Shown: piece by piece, positions 1-6,112 of the stretch | Position numbering within the stretch: position 1 is the stretch's first letter | Layout of the letters: every line of letters begins with the position of its first letter | Assembly (NCBI GenBank): GCA_946478915.1 | Contig: CAMLER010000072.1 | Span: 1 to 12,845, forward strand | Source of the DNA: an uncultured Chryseolinea sp. | GTDB lineage: Bacteria; Bacteroidota; Bacteroidia; Cytophagales; Cyclobacteriaceae | Length of the DNA stretch: 12,845 bases | Reading direction: 5' to 3' | Translations under genes and position numbers: made by a program | Notes under the pieces: generated by a model | Told to the model about the DNA's origin: nothing | The model's database searches: none | The model's input: the letters and a program-made list of their open reading frames with translations, nothing else

Positions 1-53
1 GCATCAAGCCAGTAATTGAAAAACGATTTTAGCTGAAATAGTTTTCGACTCAC

Positions 54-440
54 TCAGTTGAGCCTGATCGGAGCAATCATTGTAAATTCAGGGATATTCA
101 CCTGCATGGTAACACCGTCAACCACACGTTCCATCAAGTAGGTCCCAATCATCTTGCCCAACCCTGACTTCAGGTTACAACCTGAAACATATTGATGAAC
201 CTGGCCCGGTTCAAGTACTGGCTGCTGACCAACAACACCTTCGCCCTCAACCTCGCGTTGACTAAACCCGGCGTCATAGATATGCCAGTGTCTGCGCAAT
301 AGTTGAATCGTGTACTCGCTATGATTCTCGATTGATATTCGATAGGTGAAAACATAATGATACTGGCTTGGACTAGAGTACGCAGGTTGGTACTCTGTCT
401 CCACACTTACCTTAATGCCTTGAGTAATTTCCGTCACCAT
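54..440 (-). CDS. apaG: ApaG domain protein
   Basis: Small single-domain protein of 128 residues, the usual ApaG length (about 125). It is one Ig-like/fibronectin-type beta-sandwich domain. Visible family features are the N-terminal strand IKVSVETEY, the segment RRHWHIYDA (residues 49-57), the region GEGVVGQQPVLEPGQ and the glycine-rich GLGKMIGTYLME (94-105), followed by IPEFTMIAP near the end. ApaG proteins are linked to Co2+/Mg2+ resistance in enterobacteria, but the biochemical role is not settled, so the function here is known only at family level. The start lies 8 nt below a good -7 promoter match, which implies a nearly leaderless mRNA. The gene diverges from ung and shares no operon partner inside the window. 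The family call is firm. Confidence 0.95.
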   Translation of the reverse strand: MVTEITQGIKVSVETEYQPAYSSPSQYHYVFTYRISIENHSEYTIQLLRRHWHIYDAGFSQREVEGEGVVGQQPVLEPGQVHQYVSGCNLKSGLGKMIGTYLMERVVDGVTMQVNIPEFTMIAPIRLN

Positions 441-447
441 ATCGCTT

Positions 448-476
448 CAAAAATATTAATTTTTTGCAAATCACAA
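448..476 (-). promoter_or_regulatory. Candidate promoter of apaG
   Basis: On the minus strand TATTTTTG (448-455) fits the Bacteroidota -7 consensus TAnnTTTG. A TTG at 474-476 lies 18 nt upstream as a possible -33 element. Transcription would begin at about 441, next to the apaG ATG (438-440), so the message would be nearly leaderless. This is a consensus match only. Confidence 0.45.
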
Positions 477-564
477 GTTAAGCTAATGAATTCTTAACAA
501 AATATTGCACGAGTGATATTAAAGATACTTTTCTTCACATGCTATCTTTCAGACATTTTTCCAT

Positions 565-596
565 TTTGTCGTTTTCATCGAATGCTTATAGTTTTG
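565..596 (+). promoter_or_regulatory. Candidate promoter of ung
   Basis: TTTG (565-568) and TAGTTTTG (589-596) match the Bacteroidota -33 (TTTG) and -7 (TAnnTTTG) elements with a 20-nt spacer. The expected transcription start is near 603, downstream of the ATG at 539 and essentially at the ATG at 602. This argues that translation of ung starts at 614. Confidence 0.5.
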
Positions 597-603
597 ACGT
601 CAT

Positions 604-608
604 GGAGG
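604..608 (+). promoter_or_regulatory. Shine-Dalgarno site deciding the ung start
   Basis: GGAGG lies 5 nt before the ATG at 614. Strong Shine-Dalgarno sites are uncommon in Bacteroidota. Together with the promoter match just upstream, it favours 614 over the in-frame ATGs at 539 and 602. Confidence 0.55.
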
Positions 609-613
609 TAAAA

Positions 614-1264
614 ATGGTTCCAGGGTGGAAGGCAAGGCTTGCCGACGAATTCGAAAAACCCTATTTCAGTAGCCTAATCGACTTTGTCAAGCAAGAATAT
701 AAGACACAAATCATTTATCCTCCTGGGAAAGAAATCTTTAATGCATTCGATTGCTGCGATTTCGCGGACGTAAAAGTTGTTATCATAGGTCAGGACCCCT
801 ATCATGGACACGGCCAGGCAAATGGATTAAGCTTCTCGGTTAGGGATGGGGTCAAAATACCACCCTCATTGTTGAACATTTTTAAAGAGATCCGCGACGA
901 CCTGAAGAAACCCATACCTGTTTCAGGGGATCTTTTGCGCTGGTCCAAACAAGGAGTGCTCATGTTGAATGCAACACTAACTGTTCGCGCATCAGCACCT
1001 GGTTCTCACCAAAACAAGGGCTGGGAAACCTTCACTGACGCTGTTATCAGAAAATTGGCTACAGAGAGAGAACACTTGGTATTTCTGTTATGGGGCGCTT
1101 ATGCCCAGCGAAAAGGGGAAATTATCGATCGGAGTAAACACTTGGTACTGATGTCTGCGCACCCCTCGCCATTTTCTGCTGACCGGGGCTTTTTCGGATG
1201 CAGACACTTTAGCAAAGCAAATGAGTACCTTAAAAGTAAGGGGCTAAGCGAGATCGATTGGTAG
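614..1264 (+). CDS. ung: Uracil-DNA glycosylase, family 1
   Basis: Removes uracil from DNA by cleaving the N-glycosidic bond, the first step of base excision repair after cytosine deamination or dUTP misincorporation. From the ATG at 614 the protein has 216 residues, normal for bacterial Ung. The water-activating motif GQDPYHG is at residues 59-65 (catalytic Asp61), the uracil-recognition segment LMLNATLTV at 116-124, and the DNA-intercalating motif HPSPFS at 183-188 (His183). These fit family 1 UDG. An in-frame extension to an ATG at 539 adds 25 residues unlike Ung and lies mostly upstream of the predicted transcription start. An ATG at 602 is also possible. The gene stands alone on the plus strand, divergent from apaG and convergent with lepB. 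No clear terminator is visible in the 63-bp gap to lepB. Confidence 0.95.
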   Translation: MVPGWKARLADEFEKPYFSSLIDFVKQEYKTQIIYPPGKEIFNAFDCCDFADVKVVIIGQDPYHGHGQANGLSFSVRDGVKIPPSLLNIFKEIRDDLKKPIPVSGDLLRWSKQGVLMLNATLTVRASAPGSHQNKGWETFTDAVIRKLATEREHLVFLLWGAYAQRKGEIIDRSKHLVLMSAHPSPFSADRGFFGCRHFSKANEYLKSKGLSEIDW

Positions 1265-1327
1265 CGCTGACTGCCACAAACATTCTGTTCTCGTTGTTGT
1301 AGTCGCTTCGCGTTGTCCTTCGAATGC

Positions 1328-2488
1328 TTATCGAATTAACTTGAAGAATCTGCTCCACCGAATCTTATGAAGAAAATCGGCATTTCGATCAATGGATAGC
1401 CAAATAAAGAAGGCCTTTCCAACGATATGATCTTCTGGCACAAATCCCCAGAACCTCGAATCAAGCGAATTATGACGGTTGTCGCCCATCATAAAGTAGT
1501 AGTTTTGCTTAAAGGTGTATTCGGTCACTACTTTTCCATCGATGGTTAGCGTGTTATTATCGACCCTGACGTCGTCATGATGTTCATACAACTTAATAGT
1601 GGCGCCGTAGAGTGTAAGGGTTGAATCGTTTATGGGAATGGTGGCACCTTCCTTGGGAACCCAAAGAGGTCCAAAATTGTCAGTCGACCAACTCACGATT
1701 TTGTCTGCATCACTGGTGTTTCCATCCCATTCATAGTAGGTTGAATAGGGCAGGAGACCATCCTCGTCACTGCGGCTTTGCAGTGCTACACCCTTTATGT
1801 AAGGAAGGGCTTTCAGTTCATCGACTCTTTCCTGGGTCAGCCACATCAGGTAAACAAAACTACCATCTTGCTGTCTGCCGGAGATTTGATAATCTTCGGG
1901 CCCAAGGTCAAGTTTGCTAAGGTTTCGTTCATTTATTGGTCCATCAGATGTGACGAGATAGCTGTATTGAACTTCTGGATGATTTTCGAGAAGCTGTCCA
2001 TTTGTGTAGACTTTTCTATCCTTAATCACCAGTGTATCACCCGCTTGCGCCACACAACGTTTGATATAGTTTATCTTAAGGTCGATAGGATAATCGACGT
2101 TTTCATTGAGCGCCCGGGGAGGAACGTTAAACACGACCACATCATTGCGTTTGACATGCGTAAAGCCAGGCAAACGATATTGGGGCAACTTGATCCATTC
2201 AAGATAGGATGGAATATTAGTGAACCAGATCTTCTGATGTGTCAGTGGAACTTGTAAGGGTGTCGTCGTTGTACGCGTGCCGTAATGAAACTTGCTAACG
2301 AAGAGGAAATCGCCTACAAGAAGGGAGTTTTCCATGGAGGGTGTAGGGATGGTGTATGCCTCCATGATCAGCCACCTGATCAGTGTAGCGGCGATTACGG
2401 CAAACAGGATGGCATCCCACCATTCGCGGACCTTAGATTTGGGCTTTTCCTCGTGAGATTCCTCCTTTTTCCAAAACTGCCAATTCAT
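1328..2488 (-). CDS. lepB: Signal peptidase I
   Basis: Membrane-bound serine protease that cuts signal peptides from exported proteins outside the inner membrane. The protein has 386 residues. It has a basic, charged cytoplasmic N-terminus, one transmembrane segment at about 27-45, and then the nucleophile region IPTPSMENSLLVGD with catalytic Ser51. The general base is Lys143, in INYIKRCVAQAGDTL. Box E, GDNRHNSLDSRFWGFVP, spans 335-351. About 180 residues separate the Lys region from box E, much more than in E. coli-type enzymes of similar fold. This enlarged insertion is common in Bacteroidota LepB and is not a fusion. It is the last gene of the parA-to-lepB cluster, but 322 bp of repeat sequence separate it from dapB, so it may need its own promoter. 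No convincing TAnnTTTG match was seen; TTTCTTTG about 20 nt upstream is one base off. Confidence 0.96.
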   Translation of the reverse strand: MNWQFWKKEESHEEKPKSKVREWWDAILFAVIAATLIRWLIMEAYTIPTPSMENSLLVGDFLFVSKFHYGTRTTTTPLQVPLTHQKIWFTNIPSYLEWIKLPQYRLPGFTHVKRNDVVVFNVPPRALNENVDYPIDLKINYIKRCVAQAGDTLVIKDRKVYTNGQLLENHPEVQYSYLVTSDGPINERNLSKLDLGPEDYQISGRQQDGSFVYLMWLTQERVDELKALPYIKGVALQSRSDEDGLLPYSTYYEWDGNTSDADKIVSWSTDNFGPLWVPKEGATIPINDSTLTLYGATIKLYEHHDDVRVDNNTLTIDGKVVTEYTFKQNYYFMMGDNRHNSLDSRFWGFVPEDHIVGKAFFIWLSIDRNADFLHKIRWSRFFKLIR

Positions 2489-2540
2489 ATTAGATGCTTC
2501 TTAATAAAACCGTGCAAAGAAAGTGAAAATAATTGATCTC

Positions 2541-2806
2541 CGTTAATCGTTATCCGTTATCCGTGGAGTGTGCGTCTTGTTCGCGTGTGCACATGCTAAT
2601 AGTTATTAGTTTTCCTTTGTCACGTTAGAAAAAAGGAATAGGGAATAAGGATGGGGTCGCTTAGTGCACGCCTTATTCCTTACTCCCTATCCCTTCCTTC
2701 AAAAAACGCAACATTACAAAGTAGGATAGCTAACAACTCTCATCTCTTTCCGCGTACACACTTCCGATATCAGACTCGATTAACGGATAACGGATACCGG
2801 ATAGCG
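2541..2806. repeat. Imperfect palindrome made of 7-bp repeat arrays
   Basis: Fills most of the 322-bp gap between dapB and lepB and contains no credible gene. The left outer arm is CGTTAAT, CGTTATC, CGTTATC, CGTGGAG (2541-2568). The right outer arm is ATTAACG, GATAACG, GATACCG, GATAGCG (2779-2806). The arms are inverted and share 14 exact bases (2551-2564 against 2783-2796). An inner pair is GGAATAG, GGAATAA, GGATGGG (2635-2655) and CCTTATT, CCTTACT, CCCTATC, CCTTCCT (2671-2698), with 9 exact inverted bases. Between them AGTTATTAG and CTTTGTCACGTT on the left face near-complements on the right. The transcript could fold as one long broken hairpin with its tip near 2651-2670. The right arm ends 4 nt from the dapB stop codon. 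Confidence 0.85.
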
Positions 2807-2810
2807 GTGA

Positions 2811-3518
2811 CTAAAATTTCAGGAAATCATCCATTGTAAAAATTCCGCGCTTGTCTTTTATCCATTCCGCAACCATCACAGCTCCCTTTGCAAACCCCTC
2901 GCGTGAATGCGCGATGTGTTTGATCTCAATATCATCGATGGCGGATTCATATTTTACAATGTGCGTGCCGGGCACCTGATCAATACGAAAAGATTCTATA
3001 AAAAGATCTTCAGGCTTGTTTGTTTTGTGGTTCACCCATTTTTTCTTCCGCTTTACGTTATTGATAATTCCTTCAGCCAGGGTGATAGCCGTACCGCTTG
3101 GCGCGTCTTTTTTCTCCGTATGATGGATCTCGTCCATAGCAATGTCGTATTCGGACAGGTTATTCATCATGCGGGCGATGTATTCATTCACCTTGAAAAA
3201 TATATTAACCCCGAGGCTGTAATTGGAGGCGTAGAAAAAAGCGCTGTTATTTTTTTTGCACAGCAACTCAATTTCTGTTTTTCGTTCTAGCCATCCCGTT
3301 GTTCCGCACACCACCGGGAGTCTTCTTTCAATACATTTTTTTACGTTGTCAAATGCCGCGTCAGGGTGGGAGAATTCGATAGCCACATCACCAGATACAG
3401 CATCAAACTCTGTTGCATTATCGATGTCAATCCGCCCAGCGATTTGATGACCCCGATCGAGCGCAACCTTCTCAATCGTCTTTCCCATTTTTCCGTATCC
3501 GAGTAAAATAATGTCCAT
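2811..3518 (-). CDS. dapB: 4-hydroxy-tetrahydrodipicolinate reductase
   Basis: NAD(P)H-dependent reductase of the lysine and diaminopimelate pathway, which supplies the cross-linking residue of peptidoglycan. From the ATG at 3518 it has 235 residues. The dinucleotide-binding loop GYGKMG is at 7-12, the CGTTGW motif at 71-76, and the catalytic region EIHHTEKKDAPSGTA at 130-144, with the conserved His pair at 132-133 and a Lys following. The later segment SREGFAKGAV is also typical. An in-frame ATG at 3539 would add seven residues before the start of the Rossmann strand; MDIILLGYG is the better family match. It sits between the DUF5683 gene (77-bp gap) and lepB (322-bp gap filled with repeats). 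The glycine-rich loop matters for the cofactor, but NADH versus NADPH preference cannot be told here. Confidence 0.95.
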   Translation of the reverse strand: MDIILLGYGKMGKTIEKVALDRGHQIAGRIDIDNATEFDAVSGDVAIEFSHPDAAFDNVKKCIERRLPVVCGTTGWLERKTEIELLCKKNNSAFFYASNYSLGVNIFFKVNEYIARMMNNLSEYDIAMDEIHHTEKKDAPSGTAITLAEGIINNVKRKKKWVNHKTNKPEDLFIESFRIDQVPGTHIVKYESAIDDIEIKHIAHSREGFAKGAVMVAEWIKDKRGIFTMDDFLKF

Positions 3519-3537
3519 GTTGATCTTCGTTCGGAAC

Positions 3538-3551
3538 AAAAATGCATTTTT
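3538..3551. promoter_or_regulatory. Perfect 14-nt palindrome upstream of dapB
   Basis: The sequence AAAAATGCATTTTT is a perfect palindrome about 20 nt upstream of the dapB ATG, inside the 77-bp gap. It overlaps CATTTTTG on the minus strand, one base off the TAnnTTTG -7 consensus. It might be an operator or just AT-rich sequence; nothing identifies a regulator. Confidence 0.25.
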
Positions 3552-3595
3552 TACTGATTATTCCGATTCGAAAGTTTTTTTTCTGATCGTAACCC

Positions 3596-4198
3596 TCAAA
3601 ATTTTAGGACAACCGACATCGAATTTTGCCGGCCCAACAGTTCATCGTGACCCATTGAAGGGCGAAAAGAAACTTTGAAAGTGGGATTTAGATCGAATTC
3701 TTTTAAATGCGCGTCAACGTGGGCATCGACAATCTGGAGAAGATACATTGCACCCATCATGATAACCCAAAAATCTCTTTCGCGTCGGGACTTGTCTACA
3801 ATGGTTCGGAGCTGGCCTGTCGTATACGCATTGGGATCGTTTGGCTTTCGATCATTGTCGCCTTCGAGTCCGTGATCAAGATTGTAATACAACTGTGCCT
3901 TATACTCTGTGTAATTGCCCTGGTAAAAATTGATGGCATATCCGATTCCAAAAAAACCTCCATAAACCAGAGGAAGTTTCCAGTATTTCTTATTATAAAT
4001 TTGTCCAAGACCAGGGAGCACAGCTGCATAGAGAAGCGCCTTGCGCGGATTGTAGCGCGATGCGTATGATTTCAATAAAACTGTATCAGGCGTGCCACCA
4101 ACAATTGTGTCATTAGGAATAACAGTTAATGAATCCTGTGCCATCGTCCTTGCTGAACTTGCCAGTAAAAACAGAATGATGGTCAGGCGGATTATCAT
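3596..4198 (-). CDS. DUF5683 family membrane protein
   Basis: Protein of 200 residues of unknown function, placed in the DUF5683 family by sequence character and by its position after parB. Residues 1-20 form a signal peptide (hydrophobic run RLTIILFLLASSA, likely cut at TMA before QDS). A second conserved block follows: YNPRKALLYAAVLPGLGQIYNK (49-70), then the hydrophobic LVYGGFFGIGYAI (77-89), and another hydrophobic stretch FWVIMMGAMYLLQIVDA (143-159) ending in DAHVDAHL. The PGLGQIYN motif resembles that of TM2-type small membrane proteins. The C-terminal FKVSFRPSM...MSVVLKF looks like beta strands near the envelope. It lies 4 nt after parB and was probably co-transcribed with it. DUF5683 genes are usual neighbours of parAB in Bacteroidota, but no role in partitioning has been shown that I know of. 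Confidence 0.85.
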   Translation of the reverse strand: MIIRLTIILFLLASSARTMAQDSLTVIPNDTIVGGTPDTVLLKSYASRYNPRKALLYAAVLPGLGQIYNKKYWKLPLVYGGFFGIGYAINFYQGNYTEYKAQLYYNLDHGLEGDNDRKPNDPNAYTTGQLRTIVDKSRRERDFWVIMMGAMYLLQIVDAHVDAHLKEFDLNPTFKVSFRPSMGHDELLGRQNSMSVVLKF

Positions 4199-4202
4199 CG
4201 TG

Positions 4203-5123
4203 CTATGAATACATTTTCAAGATGTCAAGAATTCTATTAAGATCCTCAACAGAGAGGAACGGAATCCTGATATCACCTTTTTTTCCATCACTTCTCACAA
4301 CAACCCGAGTGCCAAAGTGCGAAGAAAGTTTAGATTGTAATTGTGCGATCTCCTTGGTTGCCGCCTGGGCACCTGCCTGCGCCGGTCTTGCTTTTTCCGT
4401 GGCAAGGGAGCGAACGAGATCTTCAACTTTGCGCACAGACAGATCCTCTTCGAGGGTCTTCTTAAATATGTAAAGTTGCTTGTCAGCGTCCTCAACGTTG
4501 ATGATGGCGCGTGCGTGACCCATGGAAAGTTTGTTATCCCTGACTGCTATCTGTATATCAGGGGGGAGTTTCAGCAATCGAAGATAGTTTGTAACGGTCG
4601 TCCTATTCTTTCCAACGCGCTCACCCAATTCGTCCTGCTTCAAGCTACATTCTGACATCAGTCGTTGATAGCTCAACGCGATTTCGATCGCGTTAAGATT
4701 TTCTCGTTGTATGTTTTCAATGAGCGCCATCTCCAGCATTTGCTGGTCATTCGCTGCCCGAACGTAAGCGGGAATGGTCTGGATGTCAGCAAGCTTGGAA
4801 GCCTGAAATCGTCTTTCTCCCGAGATGAGTTGATATTGTTTATGAGCAAGCTTCCGAACAGTGATGGGTTGGATGATTCCATGTACGCGTATTGATTCTG
4901 CCAGTTCCATCAATGCATCCTGATCGAAATGCGATCTGGGCTGAAACGGGTTCACTTCGATTTCCTCCAGCGGGATCTCCGTCATCCCGCTGGGGGAAGC
5001 GTGAGACCGGGGTTCAGTATGCGTGACATTATGTGGCAGGGAATCGACTTCCAATCGGTCATCCTGAGAACTATCACTAAGCAGTGCGCTCAGTCCTCTT
5101 CCCAATGCTTTTTTCTTGCTCAT
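4203..5123 (-). CDS. parB: Chromosome partitioning protein ParB
   Basis: Centromere-binding CTPase that loads on parS and spreads or slides along DNA, acting with ParA to segregate the origin region. The 306 residues show the full family plan. The N-terminal LGRGLSALL (7-15) stimulates the ParA ATPase. The CTP-binding domain carries the NPFQPR motif at 58-63 and GERRF at 102-106. ENIQRENLN is at 136-144. The parS-binding helix-turn-helix lies at about 162-185 (LKQDELGERVGKNRTTVTNYLR), and the C-terminal 260-306 is a dimerization domain. The start overlaps the parA stop in an ATGA arrangement, so translation is likely coupled. An alanine-rich linker around 246-257 precedes the dimerization domain. 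Confidence 0.96.
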   Translation of the reverse strand: MSKKKALGRGLSALLSDSSQDDRLEVDSLPHNVTHTEPRSHASPSGMTEIPLEEIEVNPFQPRSHFDQDALMELAESIRVHGIIQPITVRKLAHKQYQLISGERRFQASKLADIQTIPAYVRAANDQQMLEMALIENIQRENLNAIEIALSYQRLMSECSLKQDELGERVGKNRTTVTNYLRLLKLPPDIQIAVRDNKLSMGHARAIINVEDADKQLYIFKKTLEEDLSVRKVEDLVRSLATEKARPAQAGAQAATKEIAQLQSKLSSHFGTRVVVRSDGKKGDIRIPFLSVEDLNRILDILKMYS

Positions 5124-5893
5124 TTTAATACGCTATTTTTTGCCAGTACTTCATGTCCTAAGTTGAGGTAACTGATTGCACCTTTGCTTTCAGCATCGTG
5201 CACAATAACCGGTAATCCAAAACTTGGTGCTTCGCTTAATTTTACGTTTCTGGGAATTATGGTTTTGAACGTCATTTTCGCGAAATGCGTTCTTACTTCT
5301 TCCACAACCTGGTTGCCAAGACTTGTTCGGGAATCGTACAACGTAAGGAGTATACCTTCAATCTCGAGCCGCGGATTTAACCGTGTCTGAATGATCTTTA
5401 TCGTATTCAATAACTTGCCTAGCCCTTCAAGTGCAAAGTATTCGCATTGAACGGGAATAATTACGGAGTCCGCGGCTGTAAGGGCATTGATGGTGATCAA
5501 ACCAAGCGACGGAGAACAATCTATAATAATGAAATCATATTCATCTTTAATTCGACCAAGTGCTTCTCGCATTTTTTCTTCTCTTCGCTCAATGTTCACC
5601 ATTTCAACTTCCGCACCGACCAAATCGATATGCGAAGGAAGTACATCGAGATATTTCAGATCTGTTTTTTGGATGGCATCCGAGGGTTCTACATCGTCGA
5701 CCATACATTCGTAGATTCCATGTTCGATTTCTTTCGGGTTTAGCCCCAGGCCCGATGTAGAATTTGCCTGTGGGTCTGCGTCAACTATTAACGTTTTCCG
5801 CTCGAGCACGGCCAGACTCGCTGCCAGGTTGATAGCCGTTGTTGTTTTTCCAACGCCTCCCTTTTGATTTGCTATTGCAATAATCTTTCCCAT
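5120..5893 (-). CDS. parA: Chromosome partitioning ATPase ParA (Soj type)
   Basis: Walker-type ATPase that binds DNA non-specifically when ATP-bound and is released by ParB, driving movement of origin regions. From the ATG at 5893 it has 257 residues, matching small chromosomal ParA/Soj. The deviant Walker A motif KGGVGKTT is at 11-18, the A' segment LIVDADPQAN at 35-44, and Walker B FIIIDCSP at 121-128 (Asp125). There is no N-terminal helix-turn-helix extension, unlike plasmid type Ia ParA, so it is not expected to bind its own operator directly. An in-frame ATG at 5932 lies inside a terminator-like hairpin and adds a non-family peptide, so it was not used. The last 4 bp overlap parB. Two parS-like half-sites lie 80-98 bp upstream. 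Confidence 0.96.
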   Translation of the reverse strand: MGKIIAIANQKGGVGKTTTAINLAASLAVLERKTLIVDADPQANSTSGLGLNPKEIEHGIYECMVDDVEPSDAIQKTDLKYLDVLPSHIDLVGAEVEMVNIERREEKMREALGRIKDEYDFIIIDCSPSLGLITINALTAADSVIIPVQCEYFALEGLGKLLNTIKIIQTRLNPRLEIEGILLTLYDSRTSLGNQVVEEVRTHFAKMTFKTIIPRNVKLSEAPSFGLPVIVHDAESKGAISYLNLGHEVLAKNSVLK

Positions 5894-5909
5894 TAAATTA
5901 TAAGGTTTC

Positions 5910-5945
5910 AAAAAAATAAAATGCCCGGCCATCGAAAACCGGGCA
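5910..5945 (-). terminator. Terminator-like hairpin just before parA
   Basis: On the minus strand TGCCCGG (5945-5939) and CCGGGCA (5928-5922) form a 7-bp GC-rich stem with a 10-nt loop. A run of T follows, interrupted by one A (5921-5910). This is the form of an intrinsic terminator. It lies 168 nt past the yidC stop and 17 nt before the parA start, and could end yidC transcription or act as an attenuator. Confidence 0.6.
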
Positions 5946-5946
5946 A

Positions 5947-5954
5947 CAAATATA
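5947..5954 (-). promoter_or_regulatory. Candidate -7 element of the parA promoter
   Basis: TATATTTG on the minus strand matches TAnnTTTG exactly. No TTG stands at the usual spacing; the nearest reasonable one leaves 15 nt. Transcription would begin near 5940, inside the first arm of the adjacent hairpin. Confidence 0.4.
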
Positions 5955-5972
5955 TATTAAAACCAAAGCCAA

Positions 5973-5991
5973 CGTGGAACACCGTGAAACA
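5973..5991. promoter_or_regulatory. Two tandem parS-like half-sites
   Basis: CGTGGAACA (5973-5981) and CGTGAAACA (5983-5991) each match the right half of the parS consensus TGTTnCACGTGnAACA, 10 bp apart and in the same orientation. They do not form one canonical 16-bp palindrome. They lie upstream of parAB, where ParB-linked autoregulation is plausible, but binding is inferred. Confidence 0.4.
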
Positions 5992-5993
5992 CG

Positions 5994-6002
5994 TTATCCA
6001 CA
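5994..6002 (+). promoter_or_regulatory. Perfect DnaA-box 9-mer
   Basis: TTATCCACA matches the strong DnaA box exactly and sits 2 nt from the parS-like half-sites. A single copy may be chance or a DnaA-regulated site. I found no cluster of further boxes around it. Confidence 0.4.
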
Positions 6003-6065
6003 ATCGCTTCACACTTTTATACCCAAATCAGACATATTATTTCATCAATCACTTTAAGAGGATGC

Positions 6066-6080
6066 TATCAATCATTGATA
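6066..6080. repeat. Short inverted repeat after yidC
   Basis: TATCAA and TTGATA flank a 3-nt centre 33 nt past the yidC stop. No T-run follows on either strand, so it is not a classical terminator. It may be a small operator or RNA end structure. Confidence 0.3.
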
Positions 6081-6112
6081 ACTAAACTGATACATGAACG
6101 CGGTTGCAGCTA

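Noticed and set aside
1265..1327. Bidirectional terminator between convergent ung and lepB
   Set aside because: No stable GC-rich stem followed by a T-run could be seen on either strand.
1778..2257. 159-residue plus-strand frame inside lepB
   Set aside because: Antisense shadow of a clear signal peptidase gene, with no family features of its own.
2651..2839. 62-residue plus-strand frame across the dapB-lepB palindrome
   Set aside because: Built largely from repeat units and running into the antisense of dapB; no domain.
5946..6112. Complete replication origin between yidC and parA
   Set aside because: Only one perfect DnaA box was found, and no dnaA, dnaN or box cluster. A nearby origin remains possible but is not shown.
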